Shown: one piece after another, positions 1 through 8,455 of the stretch
Layout: every line of letters starts with the position of its first letter
Position numbering within the stretch: the first letter of the stretch is position 1
Program-made: the position numbers and the translations under genes
Assembly: GCA_002470185.1 (NCBI GenBank)
Contig: DKNG01000259.1
Span: 3,849 to 18,125, forward strand
Origin: Arcobacter sp. UBA7394
Lineage (GTDB): Bacteria > Campylobacterota > Campylobacteria > Campylobacterales > Arcobacteraceae
Direction of reading: 5' to 3'
DNA length: 14,277 nucleotides
Notes under the pieces: model-generated
What the model was told of the DNA's origin: nothing
The model's database searches: none
Seen by the model: the letters and a program-made list of their open reading frames with translations, nothing else

Positions 1-698
1 TTTCTTTGATTATTAGCATCATTAAACTCTTTTGTATTGCTACTTGCATCAAGTGGAGTATTATAAAAAAGTCCTTTGTCAGTTACATTTTGAACATAGT
101 TTTTACTTGAAACAAACCAGTTGTTTTTTAAATCTTGCCCTTTATCATTATTAATCTCAACTGCATAAAGTTTAACTCTAATCATTTTATCTGGATTTTC
201 TAGTTCAACTAAATCCACTAAACTTGTTTTTAAATCCACACCAGCTTTTGCAAAAAGATCTAAAACCTTATCTTTAGCTTTCATATTTGGGACAAATCCC
301 TTTAATATAATCTTTCCATTAGTCTGTTTAATTATAAGTTTTGAACTAATTTCTTTAGCAATTTCTATAATATTAGTAAGATTTTCTGTCACATTTATAT
401 CAATATGTAATGATGTTGAATCTTCAAATGTAATCAAAATATTACTATGACCTAATTTCTTACTAAATACTTTTATTGCTTGAAGAGGTGAATTAACACT
501 ATCCAAAAAATCAACTTCAAGATTTTCATGGTCACTTACTTTTATACTTTTAATTACTTTTTCGAATTCAAGTACTTTATAAGAGCCTTTGTTTATAGAT
601 ATATATTGATCGTATAAATTTTTACTTACTAAATCATTTGAAAAAGTAAAACTTGTCAATATAGATAAAGTAAATAATATCTTAAATATAAAATACAT
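1..698 (-). CDS. rcpA: Tad pilus outer-membrane secretin RcpA/CpaC, N-terminal part (cut by window edge)
   Basis: The frame is open from an ATG at 698 to the window edge: 232 codons with no stop. The protein begins with a signal peptide of about 20 residues (MYFIFKILFTLSILTSFTFS). Next comes a secretin N-terminal (pilus-formation/BON-like) region. It has the family pattern of a beta-rich segment with a 'SNILITFED' strand, a 'GKIILKGFVPNMKAKDKV' repeat typical of BON-like domains, and then 'MIRVKLYAVEIN', the strand leading into the secretin core. In the Tad system this protein forms the outer-membrane channel for the Flp pilus. An AGGAG ribosome site lies 6 nt upstream of the ATG, just past the stop of the tadE-like gene, so it is the last visible gene of the operon. 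The conserved secretin C-terminal domain is outside the window, so the name rests on the N-terminal half and on context. Confidence 0.82.
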   Translation of the reverse strand, partial: MYFIFKILFTLSILTSFTFSNDLVSKNLYDQYISINKGSYKVLEFEKVIKSIKVSDHENLEVDFLDSVNSPLQAIKVFSKKLGHSNILITFEDSTSLHIDINVTENLTNIIEIAKEISSKLIIKQTNGKIILKGFVPNMKAKDKVLDLFAKAGVDLKTSLVDLVELENPDKMIRVKLYAVEINNDKGQDLKNNWFVSSKNYVQNVTDKGLFYNTPLDASSNTKEFNDANNQR

Positions 699-712
699 AA
701 TTAACTCCTAAT

Positions 713-1159
713 TTATTTTATTGAAAGAGTCAAATCACACTCTTTTTTAAATTCGCTAATTTCATTAAAAACAACTGTTCGAGAATGAACATTGGATGAA
801 GTTAAAAAATCATTAGTCATTGTAGTTTTAATGTTTACTATAACTTGATAATTAGAAGTTGCAGTATCCTCTACACATGAGATACCACTACCTGCTACAT
901 TATTAAAGTAATCATCTTTAATATTGTCATTTATGCTTGTTGCAATATCATCCTCTGTTTTGCCTAAGGCAACCATTCTTGCAGTATAATCAGCAATTGC
1001 ATCAGTATTATCTTTTACTTTAATTGCATTAGAGTATTCAATAACAAAAAATAGAAAACTAACAAATATAATAAACAATACAATCCATAATACAATTTGA
1101 TCTACAACTGCATTCTTCATATTAGTATGGTTTTTACTATTTTTATTTATTGTTTTCAT
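713..1159 (-). CDS. tadE: TadE-like minor pilin (pseudopilin) of the Tad system
   Basis: This is a 148-residue protein with a short basic leader (residues 1-15), one N-terminal membrane segment (about residues 20-40) and a soluble remainder containing two cysteines (near 95 and 141). That layout fits TadE/TadF pseudopilins, which are processed by the TadV peptidase and help assemble the pilus. Residues 14-23 (MKNAVVDQIV) closely resemble the N-terminus of the TadG-like protein (MKKAIIDQIM) and the pilin (KGAMDKIL), suggesting a shared processing signal. The ATG overlaps the stop of the preceding rcpC-like gene as ATGA, which supports this start. The internal Met14 would give a leader as short as the TadG-like protein's, but it has no ribosome site. 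TadE and TadF cannot be told apart here. Confidence 0.7.
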   Translation of the reverse strand: MKTINKNSKNHTNMKNAVVDQIVLWIVLFIIFVSFLFFVIEYSNAIKVKDNTDAIADYTARMVALGKTEDDIATSINDNIKDDYFNNVAGSGISCVEDTATSNYQVIVNIKTTMTNDFLTSSNVHSRTVVFNEISEFKKECDLTLSIK

Positions 1160-2388
1160 TTTCTGCCTATTTTTTTAACTGCTTGTGTGTAAGAAATTGG
1201 TTTAACAACTTTTTCACTTACAAATAAGTTATCACAAGTTTTATACCATCCATTAACTTTTTCAAGATAAGGGATAACAACATTTCTACTTAATAGTTTT
1301 CTTGTTTTTGATTTTGTTGTTGCTTCACTTCTAATATAATAGAAATTCACATTTCCAACAACCAATTTATCCTTGATCTGTGTACATTTTTTATTTGGAT
1401 TAATTACTATATTTACACTTTTTGTTTTTCTATTTTTGTCATCTTTTTTCTTAGATGGTTGAGAATAATCAATAACTGCACTTTTTGTGATCGTTGTTAC
1501 TTTCGATTTATACCATCTATATTTAAACACTCTAGGTTTAATTACTTTTTTTACTTTTTTCTTATCAACAAGAAGTTTAATATCATCTTTACTTGCTAAT
1601 TTCTCTTTTTCTATCTCTTCTATTTGTTTCTCTTTTGACATTTTATCAAGAGGTTCAATTAAAATTGATTCTTTTGTTTTTACCATCCAAAGTTGATTAC
1701 CTTTGTTATAATCTTTGATTAATGAAATTAAAACCATAGGGTCAATATCAATAATCACCTCATCAGCTTTTACATCAATTATCTCTTCTATAACTTTTTT
1801 CTTAACAACTTTTTTTACTTTATGTTTAGTAATTGTTTCTGATTCAACTTTACCATCTCTAATAAAACCTAATACTTTAATATTATGAGATACATAACTA
1901 ACATCATAATTAGTATATTTATTTAACTTATTTAATTCACCAATTGGGAATACAGAGATAATATTTATTAAATCACCTTGTACTAATGTATAGTTAGGAT
2001 TATCAAATAGATTAAATTTCATATTGTAACTACCTTTTTCAAAGTCCAATAATTTAGCTCTATTTTTTTGTATTTTAGTATTTAATTTTTGTTTTAAAAA
2101 TACTTCATTTTTATAAATTTTTTCTTTTGTATATTTCCCAATAATTTCTTTTTTTAATAAGGGTTTATTTAAAATATATTGTTTTGCAATTTTTGTTTGT
2201 CCTAGATGTTTTACTTCAATTAAAGTATTTCTATCTAAATCACCTTTTGCTATATAAACCGTTACCAACTCATTCTTACTCTTTATTGCCTGTTGATTTT
2301 TATTATAAAAATAATACGCAGCACCAATAGCTGAGAATAAAAGTGATGCTAAAATCAAAATAATAATTATTTGTTTATTTACTTGCAT
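1156..2388 (-). CDS. cpaB: RcpC/CpaB-like Tad pilus protein with C-terminal SH3-like domain
   Basis: This 410-residue protein starts with one membrane anchor (residues 7-28). A SAF-like domain follows (about 43-101, 'VYIAKGDLDRNTLIEV ... KNEVFLKQKL'), then an RcpC/CpaB core (about 125-245, 'YTLVQGDLINIISVF' and 'ADEVIIDIDPMVLISLI'). RcpC/CpaB proteins sit in the periplasm and work with the secretin. The last third is unusual: a very lysine-rich linker (about 185-205 and 250-330), then an SH3-like fold (about 345-395, with 'NFYYIRSEATTKSKTRKLLSRN' spread around 349-369 and a 'VNGWYKT' strand). SH3-like domains in periplasmic proteins often bind peptidoglycan, so the tail may tie the secretin to the cell wall; this is inference. 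An AAGGA ribosome site lies 6 nt before the ATG, which is 18 nt after tadC. Confidence 0.75.
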   Translation of the reverse strand: MQVNKQIIIILILASLLFSAIGAAYYFYNKNQQAIKSKNELVTVYIAKGDLDRNTLIEVKHLGQTKIAKQYILNKPLLKKEIIGKYTKEKIYKNEVFLKQKLNTKIQKNRAKLLDFEKGSYNMKFNLFDNPNYTLVQGDLINIISVFPIGELNKLNKYTNYDVSYVSHNIKVLGFIRDGKVESETITKHKVKKVVKKKVIEEIIDVKADEVIIDIDPMVLISLIKDYNKGNQLWMVKTKESILIEPLDKMSKEKQIEEIEKEKLASKDDIKLLVDKKKVKKVIKPRVFKYRWYKSKVTTITKSAVIDYSQPSKKKDDKNRKTKSVNIVINPNKKCTQIKDKLVVGNVNFYYIRSEATTKSKTRKLLSRNVVIPYLEKVNGWYKTCDNLFVSEKVVKPISYTQAVKKIGRK

Positions 2389-2406
2389 AACACATCCTTA
2401 TTAAAA

Positions 2407-3246
2407 TTATACTCCAAGTGTTAATGATCCACCCATTATTGGGAAAATTATAAATGCCCCAAAAGCTGGTAGAACAAATAAGAAAATTATAAGCATTAAA
2501 TACATATTTAAAGTACTAACTTTTCCTTTAATTCTGTAAAACTTCTCTTTTCTCATCTCATCTGATTGCATCGCGAAAATATTTTTCACACCAATACCTG
2601 TCTCTTCACTTAAAATTAGAAAATCAATGATTTTATCTAACTCTCTACTATCAACTCTATTTTTCATATTTTCATATGCAACTTTTGTAGAGTAGTTAGT
2701 CATTTCATATTCTAAAATTCCTACTTCTTTTAGTAACTCAGGATCGATAATCCCTTTTGCTCTTCTTGAAACTTCGAAGAAGGCATTTTTTAAGCTCCCT
2801 CCTGCTTCAAGTATTACATTTACTAAATCTAAAAAAACACCTAAATCTCTATCGATTTTTTCAATTCTCTCAGATTTAGCAAGTTGTAAATATAATTTAC
2901 CACCAAAGATTAAACAAATAACCCCAATAATCACACTAATAATTCCATACATCATAGGTACAAAAAAAGGAAGTACCCCCATAATAATTAAACCAATTAG
3001 TGCAAATAACAATCTAGCTTCTGTGTACTCCTTATAAGTGATTCCTGATTGAATAAGTTTAATACTTAAATTCTGTTTCTGTTCTCTGTCATTTAACTGT
3101 TGTTCCTCAATAATTGCTTTATTGTCAAGTTTTGAAAGAAGAACAATATTTTTTTGTTTTTTTCTTCTTTCAAATAACATTAATACAGCAATTAATAACA
3201 CTCCTATCAAAAGAGGAGCCAATATAAATATATACATAGTACTCAT
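2407..3246 (-). CDS. tadC: TadC, inner-membrane platform protein of the Tad pilus (T2SS-F family)
   Basis: This is a 279-residue membrane protein of the GspF/T2SSF superfamily. It has an N-terminal helix (residues 4-25), a hydrophobic pair near 80-125, a cytoplasmic segment of about 100 residues, and a final hydrophobic stretch near 245-272. The cytoplasmic segment carries the typical 'ERIEKIDRDLGVFLDLVNVILEAGGSLKNAF' helix region (about 130-160) and 'LSEETGIGVKNIF' near 212. TadC pairs with TadB to form the platform on which the TadA ATPase drives pilin assembly. Its ATG overlaps the tadB stop (ATGA), a sign of translational coupling. TadB and TadC are homologous; TadC is assigned from gene order (tadA-tadB-tadC) and length. 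Confidence 0.88.
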   Translation of the reverse strand: MSTMYIFILAPLLIGVLLIAVLMLFERRKKQKNIVLLSKLDNKAIIEEQQLNDREQKQNLSIKLIQSGITYKEYTEARLLFALIGLIIMGVLPFFVPMMYGIISVIIGVICLIFGGKLYLQLAKSERIEKIDRDLGVFLDLVNVILEAGGSLKNAFFEVSRRAKGIIDPELLKEVGILEYEMTNYSTKVAYENMKNRVDSRELDKIIDFLILSEETGIGVKNIFAMQSDEMRKEKFYRIKGKVSTLNMYLMLIIFLFVLPAFGAFIIFPIMGGSLTLGV

Positions 3247-4178
3247 TCTTTTACCTTTGTTAATAAGCTATTAATAAATAACCCTAAAGCAACCCAAAGA
3301 ATAATAAAGAACATTTGGACTTTACCTAGATCACTACCGAAGAAGTGAGCATTTAATGAGTTATCAACAGCATTGTTCATCATTATATATGTGAATATAA
3401 TAAGACCAATAATCATATAAGTTCCAACTTTTATCTCTCTAGTTGAAGCTGTAATTTCTTGTTTAATTTCACCTTGATCTTGAAGTGTTTTTCTTAATTT
3501 ATCTAAGGTATTTGAGAATTTACCACCTGATTTTCTACCAATAGAAATAGTTAGATAGAAAATTCTAAGCTCTTTTGATTCAACTAATTTAAACATTTTT
3601 TCAAAACATTTATCTTCACCTATCATAGATTTTTCATTAACATATATATTAAATACACTTCTAGTAAATGTTGATTTACAAGTAGTAACTGATTTTTTTA
3701 AAGCTTGTTCAAAACCAACACCACTTCTCATCATACTTGTAACCTTATCAATAATCTCTTTTAATGAGAAGTTAAAATCTTCTTCTCTGATTTTAATAAG
3801 TTTCACTAAAAACAAATAAGGTACAAATAGAAATATTAAAAATATAAAAGAAGTAATAATTAAAGAACCAACAACAAAGTATGAAAAACTACTAACTAAT
3901 ATAGAAAAACCAATACTAACAAATATATAAATTTGTACAGCATACTCATGGGAACCAAGACCTGCATATTGAAGTTTTTTCTTTAAGAAATTTGAGTTAT
4001 CACTATATACATCGTTATGTTTATTACTTTTATCTATAATTTTTGCATCAGTATTTACTAAAGTATGTATTATTAATCTTTGGTGATGTAGCTTTGCATA
4101 AAAAGAATATACATAAACTGTAAAACCTATTAGTAACATTGGAATGACAATAATAAAAAATAGATATAAATTACTCAT
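3243..4178 (-). CDS. tadB: TadB, inner-membrane platform protein of the Tad pilus (T2SS-F family)
   Basis: This 311-residue protein shows the TadB layout: an N-terminal helix (residues 5-28), a long hydrophobic pair (about 80-125), a cytoplasmic T2SSF domain and two C-terminal helices (about 255-272 and 285-305). The T2SSF domain includes 'IIDKVTSMMRSGVGFEQALKKSV' spread near 140-165 and a 'LTISIGRKSGGKFSNTL' segment. It forms the assembly platform with TadC. The frame can be extended upstream to an ATG at 4214. The start at 4178 is preferred because it overlaps the tadA stop as TAATG, has a purine-rich AGAGAAGAG stretch just upstream, and places the membrane helix directly at the N-terminus. 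The extra 12 residues of the longer form (rich in K/R/E) only mirror the end of tadA. Confidence 0.87.
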   Translation of the reverse strand: MSNLYLFFIIVIPMLLIGFTVYVYSFYAKLHHQRLIIHTLVNTDAKIIDKSNKHNDVYSDNSNFLKKKLQYAGLGSHEYAVQIYIFVSIGFSILVSSFSYFVVGSLIITSFIFLIFLFVPYLFLVKLIKIREEDFNFSLKEIIDKVTSMMRSGVGFEQALKKSVTTCKSTFTRSVFNIYVNEKSMIGEDKCFEKMFKLVESKELRIFYLTISIGRKSGGKFSNTLDKLRKTLQDQGEIKQEITASTREIKVGTYMIIGLIIFTYIMMNNAVDNSLNAHFFGSDLGKVQMFFIILWVALGLFINSLLTKVKE

Positions 4179-5788
4179 TACTCTTCTCTTTTCATTCTTT
4201 GGAAATGTGGCCATTTGTGGAATATTTTTGGATCTTTTTCTAAGAAAACATCCATAAATTCATCTTTCCAACCACACATTACAGAAGGTAAATCTGTCTC
4301 TAATGCTTCAATTAACATTGACTTTGGCATTTCAAAGTTTGGATCAAATACTCTTCTGTCTATATCAACACCAAACATATTCATTTGATCTACTGTTCTT
4401 GATGGAGTTGATAAAACTTGAAATTCTCCTTTGGTTTTTTTCATATCACTTGTATCTCTTTTAAATTGAAAAATATCATTTAATGAAATAATTCCATTAT
4501 CTTCCATTCTTCTCTCAATCTCTGATACTGCAATTAATTTTCTTGAACCATCAGGGAATCTAACTAATTGAATAATTAAATCAACTGCTGAAACAATTTG
4601 TGTCCTAATAAAACTAATATTTGCGCTTGGACGTGCTTCAAGGTACATATTCTCAACTCTTACTAGAGCTTCTTTTGTATTATCAGCATGTACTGTAGTC
4701 ATTGAACCTGGATGTCCTGTATTCATTGCATTTAACATTACAACAATCTCAGCACCCCTACACTCACCAACTACAATTCTCCTTGGACTTGATCTAAGAG
4801 CCGATCTTAATAAATAATCTAATGGAATTGCACCCTTACCTTCTTCATTTGCCATTCTTGCTTCATATTGTCTAATAGAGTGACATGGCATTTGAGGTTG
4901 CATCTCTCTTGTATCTTCAATAACCATCAATTGTTCATTCTCATCAATAAATCTAGTCATTGCATTTAAGAATGTTGTTTTACCACTTGAGGTACCACCT
5001 GATACAATAATATTACATTTTCCTTTTGCAGCTTTTACTAAAAAATAGGCCATTTTCATGTCCATTTGTCCACCATCAATTAACATTTCTAAAAGAAGAG
5101 GTATTTCATTAAACTTTCTGATAGTAATACAAGAGCCATCATTTGCAGCAATAGGTGGAATTTGAACTTCAACCCTAGAACCATCATCAAGTTTACTTGA
5201 CATAATAGGGTGAGCCTCATCAATTTTTCTATTATTTTCCGCAAGCATCTTATCAATTACTTTTCTAAGTTCCTCTTCATTCCTAAAAGTAAAAGGAGTT
5301 ACTATTGTTTTACCATTGTAAATAACATCAACAAAATCTTTTGTATTTACAATTACATCATTTAAACCATCTTTTGCAATATCAAAAATAGTTGATATAT
5401 GCCCAAAACCAATGATTCCATTTATAATCATTGTTTTTATATCATCTAAAGTTTCTCTTTTTAAATGTCTTGTTTGAGGAAATGATAATATGTACTCAGG
5501 AAGTACTTCTTCTAAACTATCTTTAGTAATTTTTTGATCAGACTTTAAATTCATCATAAAAGTGTCTTGTATTTTTAAAGCCAACTCATATAACTCTTTA
5601 TTTAAATAAATCTCAGGGAAAGTAAGTTCTGAAGAGCTATTTGAAGTAGTATGTTTAAATATTTTTTCTTTTACTTCTTTATTCTCCTCACTTGGAACTT
5701 CTTCTTTCTCATCAGCATGAAAAGACTGAACTTTTACGCTCTCTTGAGATTCATGGTCATCTATTAGTGCTCTTAAATTTTTCATCAT
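4178..5788 (-). CDS. tadA: TadA/CpaF, hexameric secretion ATPase powering the Tad pilus
   Basis: This 536-residue protein is the best conserved of the locus. It has a variable acidic N-terminus (residues 1-55), the CpaF N-terminal domain (about 60-250, with 'DIAKDGLNDVIVN' and 'DGSRVEVQIPPIA'), and the VirB11-type ATPase core. The core shows Walker A GGTSSGKTT (about 264-272), the Asp box 'VIEDTREMQ' (289-297), Walker B 'RRIVVGECRGAE' (336-347) and the His box 'GSMTTVHADN' (361-370). It hydrolyses ATP at the cytoplasmic face of TadB/TadC to push Flp subunits into the pilus. Its tandem ATGATG start overlaps the tadZ stop, and its own stop overlaps the preferred tadB start. All catalytic motifs are intact. 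Confidence 0.96.
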   Translation of the reverse strand: MMKNLRALIDDHESQESVKVQSFHADEKEEVPSEENKEVKEKIFKHTTSNSSSELTFPEIYLNKELYELALKIQDTFMMNLKSDQKITKDSLEEVLPEYILSFPQTRHLKRETLDDIKTMIINGIIGFGHISTIFDIAKDGLNDVIVNTKDFVDVIYNGKTIVTPFTFRNEEELRKVIDKMLAENNRKIDEAHPIMSSKLDDGSRVEVQIPPIAANDGSCITIRKFNEIPLLLEMLIDGGQMDMKMAYFLVKAAKGKCNIIVSGGTSSGKTTFLNAMTRFIDENEQLMVIEDTREMQPQMPCHSIRQYEARMANEEGKGAIPLDYLLRSALRSSPRRIVVGECRGAEIVVMLNAMNTGHPGSMTTVHADNTKEALVRVENMYLEARPSANISFIRTQIVSAVDLIIQLVRFPDGSRKLIAVSEIERRMEDNGIISLNDIFQFKRDTSDMKKTKGEFQVLSTPSRTVDQMNMFGVDIDRRVFDPNFEMPKSMLIEALETDLPSVMCGWKDEFMDVFLEKDPKIFHKWPHFQRMKREE

Positions 5789-7377
5789 TTACTCTTTTTT
5801 AAAAATGAAAATAAGCCTCTTTTTTTTGGAGGTAAGGCTTCATCATCTGTTTTGTAAAAATCTCTATTCTCTAAAATTGCATTTAATTTTCTAATAAAAA
5901 TAGAGTTTTTTGCTATTTCAGAAGCTAATTCACAGTAATTCCAACATTTTCCTAATGTTTGATAATCATTTGGAATTCTAAAGTCATCAAAGTGTATTTT
6001 GTCCTCTTCTCTCATATTTAAAATAGAAGTTACATCAGAAACTGAAATGGCATTTTGTGAGTCATATCTATTTACAATAAATGATACTTTCTCTTTTAAT
6101 CCTGCTCTTTTCATTAGAGAATAAAATGTTTTTAGTTTTGATGTGTGAGGAAGAGTCATTTCAGTAACAACCCATAGATCATTTACAACATCATATAGAG
6201 TTGACTTCATACTAGAAGCATCGGCTAAACCTAAATCAATAATAATAAAATTGAAATAATCACTAGAATCAGAAATATATCCAAGGAGTTTTTCAATAAA
6301 AACATCTTTTTCCATTAATTCTTTATCTATGTGTTTTTGAATACCTGTAATACAATAGAAGTTTTCTCTTTTTTTAATAAGACCATTTTTTAGATTATCC
6401 TCAATATTGAATTCACTAGAGTTAATTAAATCAATAATAGTTTTCTCAGGCAAAGGATTCTTCTCTAAAAATAAGTTACTAACTGCTTTTGTTCCAGATA
6501 GATCTATATAAAGGATATTTTTATTAGTTAAATTTTGAGCTAATAAATCTGCTGTATTCATAGAAATTGTTGTTGTTCCAAGACCTCCTGAAACACCCGT
6601 GATTCCTATGATTTTATTACCAAATTTATTTTTATTAATTAGGGTTTTTCTTGTTTCAATAATTAATGATTTTATATTTTCCGCTTTAAACTCATTAATT
6701 GATACATAGTTTTCAATACCTAGTTTTCCACAGTACATTGAAATACCATGGTCATTAGGTCCAATAACTATAATTAATTCATTTAAAAATTTGATTATAT
6801 TTTCATCTTCTTTTATTTTCTTATCATCACTTACTAAATATATAATGATATGTTTTTTATCTTTATTTTTAATCTCTTCTAAATGTCTTTCAATTGATAC
6901 ATCTAAAGTAACATCAACATTGAATAAACCTCGTAAACCAGTTTTTAAATTATCTGCAAACTCTTTTATATCTTCATCATGAATTAAATATATATTAAAT
7001 GCAGTATCATTTCCAAAAAGTCTCTTTTGAACCTCTCTTTGTTTCTCTAATTGTTTTCTAATTTTCTTTATTAATTTTTTTAAAATCAAGCTACCTTTGA
7101 TTTTTTTAGGGATTTCTATACGACCAAAGGTAATTCTATTTTTTCGAAGTAAGATTGTATACGTTTTTTCATATTTTGGTTTTTCTATTTTTTCACCATG
7201 TTTATTCATAGTAAAATTATAAATAAACTCATTATATTCATAATCATATTCATAATAACAAAGAGATTTTAGATCTGCTAAATCAGTAAATAGCTCTAGC
7301 ATTTCATATATTTGTTCAGTTAGAGTGGAATTCTCTTTTGTTTCTTCAATTTTTTTTTGATAATATTCTAATTCCAT
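5785..7377 (-). CDS. tadZ: TadZ/CpaE, ParA/MinD-like pole-targeting ATPase of the Tad system
   Basis: This is a 530-residue protein. The C-terminal half (from about 254) is a ParA/MinD-type domain: 'GVSGGLGTTTISMN' (261-274) is the P-loop, 'ILYIDLSG' (288-295) follows, and 'FIIIDLG' is the later Walker B strand. The P-loop lacks the usual lysine (GGxGKTT becomes GGLGTTT), which is normal for TadZ/CpaE proteins and implies weak or no ATP hydrolysis. Residues about 125-245 resemble an atypical receiver domain, as in other TadZ proteins. Residues 1-115 are an extra charged region that I do not recognise. TadZ/CpaE marks the site where the pilus machine is built. An AAAGGGA ribosome site precedes the ATG, 24 nt after the tadG-like gene. 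The C-terminus is basic ('KKRGLFSFLKKSK'). Confidence 0.88.
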   Translation of the reverse strand: MELEYYQKKIEETKENSTLTEQIYEMLELFTDLADLKSLCYYEYDYEYNEFIYNFTMNKHGEKIEKPKYEKTYTILLRKNRITFGRIEIPKKIKGSLILKKLIKKIRKQLEKQREVQKRLFGNDTAFNIYLIHDEDIKEFADNLKTGLRGLFNVDVTLDVSIERHLEEIKNKDKKHIIIYLVSDDKKIKEDENIIKFLNELIIVIGPNDHGISMYCGKLGIENYVSINEFKAENIKSLIIETRKTLINKNKFGNKIIGITGVSGGLGTTTISMNTADLLAQNLTNKNILYIDLSGTKAVSNLFLEKNPLPEKTIIDLINSSEFNIEDNLKNGLIKKRENFYCITGIQKHIDKELMEKDVFIEKLLGYISDSSDYFNFIIIDLGLADASSMKSTLYDVVNDLWVVTEMTLPHTSKLKTFYSLMKRAGLKEKVSFIVNRYDSQNAISVSDVTSILNMREEDKIHFDDFRIPNDYQTLGKCWNYCELASEIAKNSIFIRKLNAILENRDFYKTDDEALPPKKRGLFSFLKKSK

Positions 7378-7401
7378 CTTATGTCCCTTTTATTAATTTA
7401 C

Positions 7402-8445
7402 TTAATACTCTAATTCGATTTCTTTTATTTTTGACGGTACTACTTCAGTATTTAAAGTAATATACCTAGTACTTGAATGTCCATTACTTTTTACTGAATA
7501 ACCAGTTACTTTAACTCTTACTATTCCGTTTGTAATTGCTCCTGAATCTAGTGTTAGCACATCCATTTCAACAGGTAAATTAGATCCACTAGGACCAATA
7601 ATATCAAAGATTCCATCTGTTAAGTGGTTAATTTGAGTATTCCACGTTGATGTAGTATTTCCAAGATAAGTTCCCACTAAACATATGGGAGTGTCAGTTC
7701 TTCCATCTTCAAAATCTATGCTTTGTTCAGAGTTATAAATATCACCAATTGTTTGTGTATAGTGTCTAAAATCACTCTCTCCTGTAGTAGTACATCCAGA
7801 TGATGTGTTATCACAATTGTCAACATCAAATCCTAAATCTGAAAAATCAAATTTATTACTTAATGTAAAATCACAATCACAATCACAATCTGTAATTACA
7901 GGATAAAAGGTATCTTGGTCAGAATAGTTCCAATCAGCAGTTAAAGCATAATCCATATCAATGCTATCCCCAATAGTAAAAGTCCTATCATTAATAGCAA
8001 AAGGTGCTAAACCATAAGAGAAAACGCTTGTAGGTTCGTCAGTATCAATAGTAGCAATTGTAGCTCGAGATTCAGCTTTTAAATCAAAGGCATCTAATCC
8101 TAAAAATTTATACCAAAATGTACTCTCTTTATAATCAGCTATTGTTGCTGTTACAGTATTAGGGTCAGATACAAAATCCCAAGTGTAAGAGATACTATCT
8201 CTAACTTCACTTCCTAATTTTGTTTCACCTAACATATTATAATTTGTTGTTTCTGCATTAGTTGTACTCTCTTCTACTCGAACATAGTATTTAGCTAATG
8301 TTAAAACAGAATTATCAGTAACTTTTTTAAGGTTATAGAACTTATCTCTTGCTTGCATATTATCACTAACTGTTGCACCAATTGCAATTAGCGAAGCAAA
8401 AAGAAAAAGTCCTAACATTATTTGGTCAATTATTGCTTTTTTCAT
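7402..8445 (-). CDS. tadG: TadG-like minor pilin / tip protein of the Tad pilus
   Basis: This is a 347-residue protein with one N-terminal hydrophobic helix (residues 5-28) and a long extracytoplasmic part rich in Asp, Thr and Ser. Its start, MKKAIIDQIM, nearly repeats the processing region of the tadE-like protein. The soluble part has a Cys-Asp run (DCDCDCD) encoded by a 6-bp repeat, plus further cysteines (DNCDN, SGC and PICL). No von Willebrand A domain of classical TadG is visible, so the name means position and general type only. Its placement directly after flp and tadV suggests an abundant minor pilin or a tip adhesin. The ATG at 8445 is chosen because AAAGGA lies 6 nt upstream, overlapping the tadV stop. 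The frame extends to a TTG at 8487, which has no comparable ribosome site. Confidence 0.68.
   Translation of the reverse strand: MKKAIIDQIMLGLFLFASLIAIGATVSDNMQARDKFYNLKKVTDNSVLTLAKYYVRVEESTTNAETTNYNMLGETKLGSEVRDSISYTWDFVSDPNTVTATIADYKESTFWYKFLGLDAFDLKAESRATIATIDTDEPTSVFSYGLAPFAINDRTFTIGDSIDMDYALTADWNYSDQDTFYPVITDCDCDCDFTLSNKFDFSDLGFDVDNCDNTSSGCTTTGESDFRHYTQTIGDIYNSEQSIDFEDGRTDTPICLVGTYLGNTTSTWNTQINHLTDGIFDIIGPSGSNLPVEMDVLTLDSGAITNGIVRVKVTGYSVKSNGHSSTRYITLNTEVVPSKIKEIELEY
7868..7891. repeat. Short tandem repeat, 6-bp unit (tcacaa) about 3 copies
   Basis: The unit tcacaa is repeated three times in a row from about 7871, inside the tadG-like gene, and encodes alternating Asp and Cys. Because the unit is two codons long, gain or loss would change the length of the Cys-Asp run without shifting the frame. 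Confidence 0.6.
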
Positions 8446-8455
8446 CACTTGTCCT

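Noticed and set aside
4179..4214. Longer start for tadB at 4214
   Set aside because: The ATG at 4178 forms a TAATG overlap with the tadA stop and puts the membrane helix at the N-terminus. The extension is charged and unlike the family.
7868..7891. CRISPR-like or phase-variable repeat
   Set aside because: The unit is only 6 bp with no spacers, and unit changes keep the frame, so it is neither CRISPR nor an on/off switch.
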